64,000 nt of DNA from Rhodococcus sp. 1163. Lineage in GTDB: Bacteria; Actinomycetota; Actinomycetes; Mycobacteriales; Mycobacteriaceae. The stretch lies in contig NZ_MKKX01000003.1 of NCBI RefSeq assembly GCF_002091985.1, positions 121,203 to 185,202 of the forward strand, written 5' to 3'. The notes below the pieces were generated by a model. It did no database searches and was not told the origin of the DNA. It saw only the letters and a program-made list of their open reading frames with translations. A program made the position numbers and the translations under genes. Shown piece by piece: positions 8,463 to 17,120 of the stretch. Each line of letters starts with the position of its first letter. Position 1 is the stretch's first letter.

Positions 8463-10535
8463 TTAGTTGACGTGCGCAGGCTTGAAGTGTCCGGTGGCCT
8501 GAGCTTCCTCCGCTCGAATGACGTGAACAACGGCATTGATGAGCGCGAGGTGCGTGAAGGCTTGCGGGAAGTTGCCGAGGTGCCGGCCGGTCTTCGCATC
8601 GAGTTCTTCGGCGTAGAGCTTCAAGGGGCTCGCGTATCCCAGCAAACGTTGGCACAGGTGCTTGGCACGTTGTAGGTGGCCGATCTCCACGAGCGCCGAC
8701 ACCAGCCAGAAAGAACAAATGGTGAAGGTGCCCTCCTCGCCCGCCAGACCGTCGTCGGTCGTGTCGACGCGGTACCGAAGCACCAACCCGTCCTCGGTGA
8801 GCTCGTCGGCAATGGCCAGCACTGTCGCCTTGATGCGTTCGTCGTCGGGTGGGAGGAATCTGAGCAACGGTGCCAGCAGCAAGGACGCGTCCAGAGAAGG
8901 GTGTCCGTATCGCTGGGTCAGTACCCCGCGAGAGTCGACGCCGTGCTCGAGGATATCGGCTTTGATTTCGTCGGCGATCTCGTTCCATTGCGCGGCATAG
9001 CCGCTCTCGCCGTGGATTTCGGCAAGCTTCGAACCGCGGTCGAGCGCTACCCAGCACATCATTTTGGACGAGGTGAAATGCTGCGGTTCGCCACGCACCT
9101 CCCAGATTCCGCGGTCGGGTTTACGCCAATTCGCGATCGCTTCCTCGACCTGTCGCTTGAGCAGGGGCCACAAGAACTCCGGCACATGTTCGCGTGACTT
9201 CACGTGCAGGTACACCGAGTCGAGCATCGTTCCCCAGATATCGTGCTGCTCCTGGTTGTAGGCGCCGTTTCCGATGCGGACGGGTTGGGCGCCGTCGTAA
9301 CCGGACAGGTGGAGCAGCTCGCTTTCTTCGAGAGTCTTCTCACCGCCGACGCCGTACATCACTTGGAGCGGATTGGCATCGCCGTTCTCGGCCCTGGACA
9401 CATCGGCCATGAACGAGAAGAAGTCATTGGCTTCGCGGTCGAGCCCGAGTGTGTAGAGGCCCCACAGTGCGAAGGTCGAGTCGCGTACCCAGGTGTATCG
9501 GTAGTCCCAATTGCGCTCTCCGCCAGGGGTTTCCGGTAGTGAGGTAGTCGATGCTGCCAATAGAGCTCCGGTGGGTGCATAGGTGAGACCTTTGAGGGTG
9601 AGCGCACTGCGCTGCAGGTATCCGCGCCACGGATGGTCGGGGAATCGTCCGATGGTGATCCACTGACGCCAACACTCGGCGGTTCGCCACATCTTCTCCG
9701 CTGCCTCGTCGAATGTCGTAGGGGCGGCCAGATGGGACCACGAGAGCGCCACGAAGATGTTGTCACCCTCGGCCATACGGGTACGAGCACGAGCTTCTCG
9801 GCCCTCGATGCCGATACGAAGATTGGTTGTCAGAGTCAGCGTCGGCTGGTCTCCGTCGGTACTGGCTTGGCATGTTGCTGTTGCCTGCTCGTAGACCTTG
9901 CCGGTGTACTCCCACTGCGCAGGCGCACGGTGGTAGTCGAATGCCGGCTCGCAGCTCATCTCCAATTCGACAGTGCCGCTGACACATTTGACCGTGCGGA
10001 GAAGGATGTGCTCGGCATCCCAATCGGACGGCGCCCGCTTGTGTGAGCGGGAACGCTGATCGGTGTTGTGCCACGGACCCATTACCAATGCATCGCGTAC
10101 GACGAGCCAACCGGTTTCGGTCTGCCACGTTGTCTCGACGATCAAGCCGCCTGGTAGGTAGCGTCGGGCAGCTGGGACGGACTGGCCGTACGGCCCGACC
10201 CGAAAATGGCCGGCGCTACGGTCCAGTACCGCACCGAACACGCTCGGTGAGTCGGGGCGTGGGATACACATCCACTCCACCGAACCGTTCCTGGCCATGA
10301 GACATGTCGTCTCGCAATCGGAGAGAAATGCATAATCGTCGATCGGAGGGAAGGCGCTTCGGTACGAGGTGAGGCTGGAAACCGGGGCCTCGGTACTGGC
10401 CAGAGCGCCCTGTGAAGGGTGCTCGTCGCCGTCAGGTACCCCAGCTGCCAGGACGGAATCGTCGGTTACGGGGACCACTGTCGACTCGTTCTCGAATGCC
10501 GTCATGGTCCCATCATCATCCGTGTGTGCGGCCAT
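8463..10535 (-). CDS. Glycoside hydrolase family 15 protein, probable trehalase
   Basis: 690 aa (start at 10505 equally possible, giving 680). Begins with the GH15 N-domain motif PPIDDYAFLSDCETTCLM and contains the (alpha/alpha)6 catalytic barrel with GGERNWDYRYTWVRDS and the catalytic-region segment EEGTFTICSFW. The same position beside lepA in mycobacteria is held by the GH15 trehalase that splits trehalose to glucose. Trehalose is inferred as substrate from that homology; glucoamylase-like activity on other alpha-glucosides cannot be excluded. No signal peptide is visible, so it is cytoplasmic. Confidence 0.9.
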   Translation of the reverse strand: MAAHTDDDGTMTAFENESTVVPVTDDSVLAAGVPDGDEHPSQGALASTEAPVSSLTSYRSAFPPIDDYAFLSDCETTCLMARNGSVEWMCIPRPDSPSVFGAVLDRSAGHFRVGPYGQSVPAARRYLPGGLIVETTWQTETGWLVVRDALVMGPWHNTDQRSRSHKRAPSDWDAEHILLRTVKCVSGTVELEMSCEPAFDYHRAPAQWEYTGKVYEQATATCQASTDGDQPTLTLTTNLRIGIEGREARARTRMAEGDNIFVALSWSHLAAPTTFDEAAEKMWRTAECWRQWITIGRFPDHPWRGYLQRSALTLKGLTYAPTGALLAASTTSLPETPGGERNWDYRYTWVRDSTFALWGLYTLGLDREANDFFSFMADVSRAENGDANPLQVMYGVGGEKTLEESELLHLSGYDGAQPVRIGNGAYNQEQHDIWGTMLDSVYLHVKSREHVPEFLWPLLKRQVEEAIANWRKPDRGIWEVRGEPQHFTSSKMMCWVALDRGSKLAEIHGESGYAAQWNEIADEIKADILEHGVDSRGVLTQRYGHPSLDASLLLAPLLRFLPPDDERIKATVLAIADELTEDGLVLRYRVDTTDDGLAGEEGTFTICSFWLVSALVEIGHLQRAKHLCQRLLGYASPLKLYAEELDAKTGRHLGNFPQAFTHLALINAVVHVIRAEEAQATGHFKPAHVN

Positions 10536-10584
10536 CGTCTACCGCCGGGGTTTATCGGCGTGGCGGACCGATAGAGTGAACGGC

Positions 10585-10815
10585 GTGGATGCAATAGCGA
10601 CCTGGTGGGACGGGATCGAACTGTGGATCACCGCTCTCCCGTTCATTCCACAGTCGCTCGTAGTGATGCTGGTGGTCGTACCCGTTGCATCAGGGCTCGC
10701 GGTCCTGTTGGACCGAGTTCTTGCAGTACTGCTGCGAGTGCTGGGTCGAGATGCTCACGCCCAGTCCGAGCTGGAAGCCCCATTTCAAGAAACGTCGAAA
10801 ACGGAAGGCCACTGA
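10585..10815 (+). CDS. Small one-helix membrane protein
   Basis: 76 aa starting at GTG 10585. One long hydrophobic segment (IPQSLVVMLVVVPVASGLAV) follows a Trp-rich start and precedes a charged tail. It lies between the trehalase and the sulfate-transport genes, where mycobacteria also have a small conserved membrane protein. A TAGAGT box (10572-10577) stands 7 bases before the GTG, which suits a leaderless transcript. The stop overlaps the next tiny gene (TGATG). Function unknown. Confidence 0.65.
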   Translation: MDAIATWWDGIELWITALPFIPQSLVVMLVVVPVASGLAVLLDRVLAVLLRVLGRDAHAQSELEAPFQETSKTEGH

Positions 10816-10892
10816 TGCCACGGTCGAGGGTCTCGCTAGCACTGTTCGCTCTGCTCGTTCTCGTCGTGATCGCCTGGTTTCTGACCAGATAG
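10815..10892 (+). CDS. 25-residue membrane peptide, coupled to the preceding gene
   Basis: ATG at 10815 is embedded in the preceding stop (TGATG), giving a 25 aa peptide: MPRSR, then a single hydrophobic helix (VSLALFALLVLVVIAWF), then LTR. Basic residues flank both ends of the helix as in bitopic microproteins. It is too small for standard gene finders. The start-stop overlap and the clean membrane-helix composition are the evidence for translation; no family is recognised. Confidence 0.5.
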   Translation: MPRSRVSLALFALLVLVVIAWFLTR

Positions 10893-10948
10893 TCGACGCA
10901 TATCCGCGGGGACCGATCGAGGAATTAGAGTCCACCAGGATCCTCTGC

Positions 10949-10954
10949 TAGATT
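10949..10954 (+). promoter_or_regulatory. -10 box for the Cys leader peptide/sulfate transport operon
   Basis: TAGATT fits the actinobacterial TANNNT -10 consensus and lies 7 bases upstream of the leader GTG at 10962. Transcription would then begin at the start codon. A weak TTAGAG-like -35 is at about 10925-10930. Confidence 0.5.
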
Positions 10955-10961
10955 TCTGTCC

Positions 10962-11054
10962 GTGTCTGCCGCTGCCGAGTACCGAGTCCGCCATGAATTG
11001 GCGTTGATTGCGGTCGGCATGCTCGCAGTGGCCGATATCGACTGTTGTCGATAG
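10962..11054 (+). CDS. Leader peptide ending in Cys-Cys-Arg, putative cysteine attenuator
   Basis: 30 codons from GTG 10962 to TAG 11052. The last residues are VADIDCCR, with tandem TGT codons two codons before the stop. It lies 222 bases upstream of the sulfate-binding protein gene, after a box placed for leaderless transcription. Short leaderless frames with Cys tracts are known in mycobacteria to act as cysteine-responsive attenuators of sulfur operons. By analogy, slow decoding of the Cys codons when cysteine is scarce would raise operon expression. The role here is inferred. Confidence 0.55.
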   Translation: MSAAAEYRVRHELALIAVGMLAVADIDCCR

Positions 11055-11276
11055 ACCTCGTGGCGCTCCGGCCGCATGACGGTCAGGCGTTGTAGCCTGC
11101 TTGCTCGCTGCGATCTGTCGTTACCTGCACCGCTTGTTCTACGTGGGTGCCCGATGTCGATCGACTCGACCGGCCATCCCTCTTGCTTTCGCTGCGCTGG
11201 TCTCTCGTTCCGCGCATGCGTGCCCGCACACCGTCCACTCGTACAGCTGCGAATCGGCTTCGAACGGACTGAACAG
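11055..11276 (+). promoter_or_regulatory. 5' region between the Cys leader and cysP
   Basis: 222 bases without a convincing gene. A TAGCCT box at 11093-11098 could be a second promoter. An open frame starting at 11076 runs in phase into cysP and encodes six Cys in its first 48 codons. It lies upstream of the signal peptide and so is unlikely to be translated as part of the transporter. I see no clear terminator-antiterminator pair by eye. Confidence 0.35.
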
Positions 11277-12317
11277 ATGAAAGGCTCCTTCTCGATGAGA
11301 CACAGCTCTCGTTACCTGCTCACCACCTTCGCTGCGGTGGGAACACTCGTTCTTTCCGCCTGCGGAGGTGGCTCCAGTGATGCCGTCGGTGACTCGGGCG
11401 GATCCTCGGGTGGCACCGCGCTGACCCTCGTCGGTTACGCAGTGCCGAAGAACGGCTGGGATGCGATCGGGCTTGCATTCGCGGGAAGCGAAGCGGGCGA
11501 AGACAGTTCGATCAACGCCGACTACGGTGCCTCGGGTAACCAGTCACGCAAAGTGGCCGACGGTGCCCCGGCTGACATCGTGAACTTCTCCGTCGAGCCG
11601 GATGTGACGCGGTTGGTCAAGGCGGGCAAGGTCGATGAGGATTGGAACCAGAACGCTTACGGCGGCGTGCCTTTCGGATCGGTCGTCACCTTGGTCGTCC
11701 GCGAGGGCAACCCGAAGAATATTCGAACGTGGGACGATCTGCTCGCCCCTGATGTGCAGGTCATCAGTCCGAGCCCACTGAGCTCGGGTTCGGCCAAGTG
11801 GAATCTGCTGGCGCCGTACGCGGCAAAGAGCAACGGCGGTCAGGATCGGCAGGCAGGTCTCGATTACGTTCAGAAGCTCGTGTCGGGACACTTTCCGGTA
11901 CAACCGGAGTCGGGTCGTGCGGCAACCGAGGCGTTCCTGCAGGGGCAGGGCGACGTGCTGATCAGCTACGAGAACGAGGCACTCCTCATCGAAGAGCAGG
12001 GCGAGAAGGTCGAGCACATCGATGTGGCAGATACCTTCCGTATCGAAAATCCTGTTGCTGTGGTGAACACCAGCGGCCAGCTGGAATTGGCCAATGCTCT
12101 CAACGATTACATCTATACCGACGAAGGACAGAAGATCTGGGCGGAGGCAGGATTCCGACCCGTCGACCCGGACGTTGCAGCCGAGTACTCGGACAAGTTC
12201 TTCACCCCGGAGAAGCTGCGGACTATCGACGATCTCGGTGGTTGGAGTCAGGTCGACGCCGATCTGTTCGGTGACAGCGGTGCGATCACGACCATCTACA
12301 GCGAAAACACCAAGTAG
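11277..12317 (+). CDS. cysP: Sulfate ABC transporter substrate-binding lipoprotein
   Basis: 346 aa from ATG 11277 (340 aa if ATG 11295 is used). A lipoprotein signal peptide ends in the lipobox LSAC, with the lipidated Cys at residue 29, so the protein is anchored outside the membrane. The mature part is a type II periplasmic-binding fold of the sulfate/thiosulfate family (YGASGNQSRKVADGAPADIV; LAPDVQVISPSPLSSGSAKW). It delivers sulfate to CysT-CysW-CysA encoded directly downstream. The mycobacterial orthologue is called subI. No strong ribosome site marks either start. Confidence 0.92.
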   Translation: MKGSFSMRHSSRYLLTTFAAVGTLVLSACGGGSSDAVGDSGGSSGGTALTLVGYAVPKNGWDAIGLAFAGSEAGEDSSINADYGASGNQSRKVADGAPADIVNFSVEPDVTRLVKAGKVDEDWNQNAYGGVPFGSVVTLVVREGNPKNIRTWDDLLAPDVQVISPSPLSSGSAKWNLLAPYAAKSNGGQDRQAGLDYVQKLVSGHFPVQPESGRAATEAFLQGQGDVLISYENEALLIEEQGEKVEHIDVADTFRIENPVAVVNTSGQLELANALNDYIYTDEGQKIWAEAGFRPVDPDVAAEYSDKFFTPEKLRTIDDLGGWSQVDADLFGDSGAITTIYSENTK

Positions 12318-12322
12318 GAACC

Positions 12323-13186
12323 ATGTCGACCACTATCGAGGCCGAGTCACGGTCATGGCGCGCGTCTCCGCGTAAGGGGCGTAAGTTCCGCGGTCCCGGA
12401 TCCGTCGGTCCGCTCGGCCTCGGAGTGGCGGTGTTGTGGTTGAGCATCATCGTGCTGTTGCCGCTCGCGGCGTTGTTGGTCAAGTCGTTCGACAATGGGG
12501 CAGCCGGTTTCTGGGATGCGGTGACACAGCCGCGTGCGATCGCGACATTCAAGGTGACGCTGGAAGTGTCGGCTGCCACTGCGCTCGTCAATCTCTTCCT
12601 CGGCACGCTGATTGCGTGGGTGCTCGTTCGGGACGAGTTCCCGGGCAAACGATTCGTCAATGCGGTGATCGACCTGCCGTTCGCATTGCCGACGATCGTG
12701 GCGAGCCTGGTGTTGCTCTCGCTCTACGGCCCGACCAGCCCTATCGGCCTGGTCTTCAATGCCACCAAGCCCGCTGTCGTCGTTGCGTTGTTGTTCGTCA
12801 CATTGCCGTTCGTTGTGCGCGCAGTACAACCGGTACTCATCGAGGTCGACAAAGAGGTGGAAGAAGCGGCGGCGTCACTGGGCGCAGGCAACTGGACCAT
12901 CTTCCGGCGCATCGTGCTTCCGGTGCTGATGCCCGCAGTTCTGAGCGGCGCAGGGCTGGCCTTCGCAAGGGCTATCGGCGAATTCGGATCGGTTGTCCTC
13001 ATCGGCGGCAACATACCAGGGCAAACGCAGATCGCATCCCAGTACATCCGCGAACTGATCGAGTACGACCATCAGGTCGACGCAGCAGCGATCTCGGTCG
13101 TCTTGCTCGCGTTGGCGTTCGTCGTCCTGTTCGTTCTTCGCATCGTGGGAAGTCGACTCGCTCGAAGAGAGGAACAGATCCGATGA
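12323..13186 (+). CDS. cysT: Sulfate ABC transporter permease CysT
   Basis: 287 aa inner-membrane permease with about six helices. It has the BPD_transp_1 EAA-type loop (EEAAASLGAGNWTIFRRI) that docks onto the ATPase. LPFALPTIVASLVL and AIGEFGSVVLIGGNIPG are typical of CysT. It forms a heterodimeric channel with CysW. It starts 5 bases after the cysP stop and overlaps cysW by ATGA. Confidence 0.95.
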   Translation: MSTTIEAESRSWRASPRKGRKFRGPGSVGPLGLGVAVLWLSIIVLLPLAALLVKSFDNGAAGFWDAVTQPRAIATFKVTLEVSAATALVNLFLGTLIAWVLVRDEFPGKRFVNAVIDLPFALPTIVASLVLLSLYGPTSPIGLVFNATKPAVVVALLFVTLPFVVRAVQPVLIEVDKEVEEAAASLGAGNWTIFRRIVLPVLMPAVLSGAGLAFARAIGEFGSVVLIGGNIPGQTQIASQYIRELIEYDHQVDAAAISVVLLALAFVVLFVLRIVGSRLARREEQIR

Positions 13187-13983
13187 AGCTCGGACTCCCG
13201 GTCAAACTCTCGCTGCGGGCCGTTGCGTTGTTCTATCTCGCTGCACTGGTGTTGTTTCCGCTCGGCGCCATCCTCTATCGAACTTTCGAAAATGGGATCG
13301 CCGAGTTCTGGGGACTGATAACGACGCCGGCCGCGCAGTCGGCACTGCAACTGTCGTTGCTGATCGTCGCGATCGTCGTTCCGATCAACGTCGTGTTCGG
13401 AGTCATCACAGCCCTTGCACTCGTGCGTGGACGATTCCGTGGAAGGGGTGTCCTCGAGGCCATCGTGGACCTTCCGTTTGCGGTGTCGCCCATCGTCACC
13501 GGCGTCGCGCTCATCCTGCTGTGGGGTGCCAACGGTTGGTTCGGTGGCATCGAGAGTCTCGGCTTCAAAATCATCTTCGCTTTGCCAGGGATGGTGATAG
13601 CGACGATCTTCGTGACGCTGCCCTTCGTGGTGCGCGAAGTGGAGCCAGTGCTCTACGAAATCGGAGAAGAGCAGGAAGAAGCTGCATCGACGTTGGGGGC
13701 TTCCTCGATGCAGACCTTTTGGAGGATCACACTTCCTGCCATTCGCTGGGGCCTGACGTACGGAATCGTCCTGACCGTTGCGCGTTCGCTCGGTGAGTTC
13801 GGCGCCGTGATCATGGTGTCGACCAACTTGCCAGGCATCTCGCAGACACTGACGCTGTTGGTGAATTCACGATACGAGGACTTCAACCAAGCGGGTGCAT
13901 ATGCCGCATCCACGCTGCTCATGGCAATTGCCGTCATCGTATTGCTGCTGATGACTGCCCTCGACAAAAAGAGGACGAAGTAA
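13183..13983 (+). CDS. cysW: Sulfate ABC transporter permease CysW
   Basis: 266 aa second permease of the sulfate importer. The start ATG 13183 lies in the cysT stop (ATGA); the open frame extends upstream inside cysT but not as a real gene. Membrane helices, the loop [18 protein letters not shown] and the family segment [17 protein letters not shown] are visible. The stop TAA overlaps the ATG of cysA (TAATG). Confidence 0.95.
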   Translation: MKLGLPVKLSLRAVALFYLAALVLFPLGAILYRTFENGIAEFWGLITTPAAQSALQLSLLIVAIVVPINVVFGVITALALVRGRFRGRGVLEAIVDLPFAVSPIVTGVALILLWGANGWFGGIESLGFKIIFALPGMVIATIFVTLPFVVREVEPVLYEIGEEQEEAASTLGASSMQTFWRITLPAIRWGLTYGIVLTVARSLGEFGAVIMVSTNLPGISQTLTLLVNSRYEDFNQAGAYAASTLLMAIAVIVLLLMTALDKKRTK

Positions 13984-15041
13984 TGACCACATCGAAAAAC
14001 AACGAGATCGAGATCTCCGTTGTCGGCGCCAACAAGAAATACGGCGACTTCGCCGCACTCGACAACGTCAGCATCGACATCCCCAAGGGCTCACTGACGG
14101 CGTTGCTCGGGCCCAGTGGCTCTGGTAAGTCGACCTTGCTGAGGTCGATTGCGGGCCTCGAGCAACTCGACTCCGGTCAGGTGGTCCTGGCCGGCCAGGA
14201 CGTGACGTGGGTGAGCCCACAGCGTCGTGAGATCGGATTCGTGTTCCAGCACTATGCAGCCTTCAAACACCTCAGCGTTCGCGACAACGTCGCCTTCGGA
14301 CTGAAAATCAGGAAGCGACCGAAACCGGAAATCAAGCGGAAGGTGGACGAACTCCTCGAGATCGTCGGCCTCGCCGGCTTCCAGACGAGGTTCCCGGCGC
14401 AGCTCTCGGGCGGCCAACGGCAGCGGATGGCACTCGCACGCGCGCTCGCGGTCGACCCACAAGTGCTGCTGCTCGACGAGCCGTTCGGCGCCCTCGACGC
14501 GAAGGTCCGTGAGGATCTTCGGACCTGGCTACGTCGATTGCACGACGAGGTTCACGTCACGACGGTATTGGTGACACATGATCAGGAAGAGGCACTCGAC
14601 GTCGCTGACCGGATCGCGGTGCTCAACAAGGGGCGCATCGAGCAGGTCGGTACGCCCGAGGACCTTTACGATCGTCCCGAGAACGACTTCGTGATGTCCT
14701 TCCTCGGGCAGGTCGCAAAGCTCAACGGACTACTGGTCCGACCGCACGACATTCGCGTCGGTCGGGATCCGAGCATGTCGCTGGCGCAGGAGAACGGCAC
14801 AGCCGAATCAGCGGGCGTGACTCGCGCCATCGTCGAACGCGTCGTACGTCTCGGATTCGAGGTGAAGGTCGAACTGAAGAATGCGGCAACCGGAGAACCC
14901 TTCACAGCGCAGATCACGCGCGGCGACAGTGAAGCACTCCAGCTCAACGCCGGAGAGACGGTGTACGTACGCGCCACACGGATCCCGAAGATCCTCAATT
15001 CCAAGGGCACCATGGCGCCGGCCGCCGGATCTACCTATTGA
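13983..15041 (+). CDS. cysA: Sulfate/thiosulfate import ATP-binding protein
   Basis: 352 aa ABC ATPase. Walker [11 protein letters not shown]-loop [14 protein letters not shown], signature [14 protein letters not shown], Walker [13 protein letters not shown] and H-loop VTHDQEEA are all present. A TOBE-like domain occupies the last third ([12 protein letters not shown]). It powers the CysTW channel. It is the last gene of the transport operon; its final 11 bases overlap the 3' end of the convergent chelatase gene, so the two operons meet tail to tail without a spacer. Confidence 0.96.
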   Translation: MTTSKNNEIEISVVGANKKYGDFAALDNVSIDIPKGSLTALLGPSGSGKSTLLRSIAGLEQLDSGQVVLAGQDVTWVSPQRREIGFVFQHYAAFKHLSVRDNVAFGLKIRKRPKPEIKRKVDELLEIVGLAGFQTRFPAQLSGGQRQRMALARALAVDPQVLLLDEPFGALDAKVREDLRTWLRRLHDEVHVTTVLVTHDQEEALDVADRIAVLNKGRIEQVGTPEDLYDRPENDFVMSFLGQVAKLNGLLVRPHDIRVGRDPSMSLAQENGTAESAGVTRAIVERVVRLGFEVKVELKNAATGEPFTAQITRGDSEALQLNAGETVYVRATRIPKILNSKGTMAPAAGSTY

Positions 15042-15792
15042 GGTGATCGTTGTCTGCAGTGACGATGTGCGTCAGAGCGCAATCGTAACGATGGGACACC
15101 ACCTCGGCCACCGACGAATGCGCACCGATGACGTCCGCTCGGACGACGTCGAAACCTGATTCGTCCACAACTGCGGATACCCGGTCGGTCAGCAACCCCG
15201 GTGCAAGGAACCACTGCGCGAGCACAATCTTCCTCGCACCCGCGTTGTGCAGGAGCTGGAGAGCCTCGGCAGGGCCCGGATTCGGCACGGTCGCAAAGCA
15301 TGTCACGGCCTCGCACCAACGCGTGCTCGTGAGAACGTGTCGAGCAATGGCACGAGTGCGTTCGTTGGCGGCACTGTCCGAGGATCCGACAGCGGCGAGA
15401 AGGACCCCGACATCGGGGTCGTCGACGTCGACACCGGCGTCGAATATGCGTGAGCGAACGGCATCGAACAACCGCTGATCCTCGCCCAGTACGTCGGCCT
15501 GCACCAGCGACAATCCTGGGTTACGCAGCCGTGCCGCTTCGAGCATCGTCGGCAAGTCCACTCTCGCATGAAACGCGCTGCCGAGCAGCAGCGGAACGAC
15601 GACTGCCGAGTCTGCACCCTCAAGAGCGACATCGTCGATCACTCGATCGACGTGCGGCTCCGTCAGGTCCAGAAACGCCACTCGCACATCCACATCCGGG
15701 CGCCGAATTCGGATCCGATCGACAACCGCGTGCACCGTGCGAGCCGAGCGTGGGTCGCGGCTGCCGTGAGCGGTAGCAATCAGCACGCTCAC
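15031..15792 (-). CDS. Sirohydrochlorin ferrochelatase-like protein (CbiX/SirB family)
   Basis: 253 aa from GTG 15792, which overlaps the cysN stop (GTGA). The N-terminus [14 protein letters not shown] carries the chelatase metal-binding His, and a second half repeats the fold ([18 protein letters not shown]), consistent with a two-domain CbiX. It should insert iron into sirohydrochlorin to make siroheme, the cofactor of the sulfite reductase encoded first in this operon. Cobalt chelation is the alternative activity of the family; the operon favours iron. Confidence 0.88.
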   Translation of the reverse strand: MSVLIATAHGSRDPRSARTVHAVVDRIRIRRPDVDVRVAFLDLTEPHVDRVIDDVALEGADSAVVVPLLLGSAFHARVDLPTMLEAARLRNPGLSLVQADVLGEDQRLFDAVRSRIFDAGVDVDDPDVGVLLAAVGSSDSAANERTRAIARHVLTSTRWCEAVTCFATVPNPGPAEALQLLHNAGARKIVLAQWFLAPGLLTDRVSAVVDESGFDVVRADVIGAHSSVAEVVSHRYDCALTHIVTADNDHLNR

Positions 15793-17120
15793 GCCGGTAT
15801 CGGCGTCCCGAGCTCGACAGCGGACAACGCGTCGCCGACCAGACCGGCAGCAAGGGTGTTTCCACCGTTCGGGTCGATCAGCAGAAAGCTGCCGGTGTGT
15901 CGGTTGACCCGGTAGTCGTCCGCCACGATCGGCTCGGCCACCCGAACCGAGATTCGACCGATGTCGTTGAGCTCCAGCGATTCCGGTGACGGCTCGGACA
16001 TCAATTTCTGCTCGTCGAACCGCTCGACCAGCGAGCCGACGATGGCCTGCGTGGTACGCGTTCCGTGCTTGAGTAGCAGGCGCGCACCTGGACGCAGGGG
16101 CTTCTCGGCGAGCCAGCACACAGTGGCGTCGAATTCACCGAGGGCCTCCGGCGCATCCTGCGGGGAAGCGATGGTGTCACCTCGAGAAACATCGACGTCG
16201 TCGGCGAGAATCAACGTGACGCTACGGCCGGCATGGGCCGATCCGAGTTCGCCATCGGCTGTGTCGATGCGCTCGACGGTCGTGCGTACTCCCGAGGGCA
16301 ACACGACGACTTCGTCGCCGGGGGACACCGTTCCCGCTGCAACTTGGCCGGCGTAGCCGCGGTAGTCCGGGAATTCGGCTGTGCGCGGGCGGATTACGTA
16401 CTGCACGGGGAACCTCAGTCCCACTCGATGAGGTTCTGCGTCCACCGGGACGGACTCGAGATGCTCTATCAGCGTCGGGCCGTCGTAGTACGGGGTCTTG
16501 GTCGAGCGCACCGCCACATTGTCACCATGCAGGGCGGACACCGGAATCTCGGTGACATCCTCGGTAGCCCAGCCAAGTGAACTCGTCAGAGAGTTGAATT
16601 CTTCGGAGATGTCCGCGAAGACTTGCTCCGGATTCTCGACGAGGTCGATCTTGTTGACTGCCAAGACCAGCTTTGGTACCCCGAGTAGTGCGAGAACTGC
16701 TGCATGCCTACGTGTTTGCGTGATGACACCCTTGCGTGCGTCGACGAGAAGTATGACGAGCTGAGCCGTGGACGCACCGGAGACGGTGTTACGGGTGTAC
16801 TGAACGTGGCCGGGTGTGTCGGCGAGAACGAACGAACGCGCGGGTGTCGCGAAGTACCGGTAGGCAACGTCGATCGTGATGCCCTGCTCGCGCTCGGCAC
16901 GCAGGCCGTCGACCAGCAGTGACAGGTCCGGCGTACTCAGTCCACGGTCGACCGATGCGCGTGTGACGGCATCGATCTGGTCGGCGAGAACAGATTTCGT
17001 GTCGTAGAGCAGGCGCCCGACCAGGGTGGACTTACCGTCGTCGACGCTCCCGGCGGTGGCAAGCCGTAGAAGCTGTGTACCGGAAGTGGGGGCTGCGGAA
17101 TCGGAACGAGAGTTGCTCAT
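15789..17120 (-). CDS. cysN: Sulfate adenylyltransferase large subunit
   Basis: 443 aa GTPase from ATG 17120 in the cysD stop (TGATG). EF-Tu-like motifs: G1 GSVDDGKST, switch EQGITIDVAYRY, G3 DTPGH and G4 NKIDL. With CysD it makes adenosine 5'-phosphosulfate (APS) from sulfate and ATP, driven by GTP hydrolysis. The protein stops after the beta-barrel domains, so the C-terminal APS kinase (CysC) domain of the fused mycobacterial CysNC is absent. That agrees with direct APS reduction by the neighbouring CysH. Confidence 0.95.
   Translation of the reverse strand: MSNSRSDSAAPTSGTQLLRLATAGSVDDGKSTLVGRLLYDTKSVLADQIDAVTRASVDRGLSTPDLSLLVDGLRAEREQGITIDVAYRYFATPARSFVLADTPGHVQYTRNTVSGASTAQLVILLVDARKGVITQTRRHAAVLALLGVPKLVLAVNKIDLVENPEQVFADISEEFNSLTSSLGWATEDVTEIPVSALHGDNVAVRSTKTPYYDGPTLIEHLESVPVDAEPHRVGLRFPVQYVIRPRTAEFPDYRGYAGQVAAGTVSPGDEVVVLPSGVRTTVERIDTADGELGSAHAGRSVTLILADDVDVSRGDTIASPQDAPEALGEFDATVCWLAEKPLRPGARLLLKHGTRTTQAIVGSLVERFDEQKLMSEPSPESLELNDIGRISVRVAEPIVADDYRVNRHTGSFLLIDPNGGNTLAAGLVGDALSAVELGTPIPA

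Noticed and set aside
10893..11276. SAM or other riboswitch before the sulfate transport genes
   Set aside because: I could not see a conserved riboswitch core; the leader-peptide explanation fits better. A covariance-model search would be decisive.
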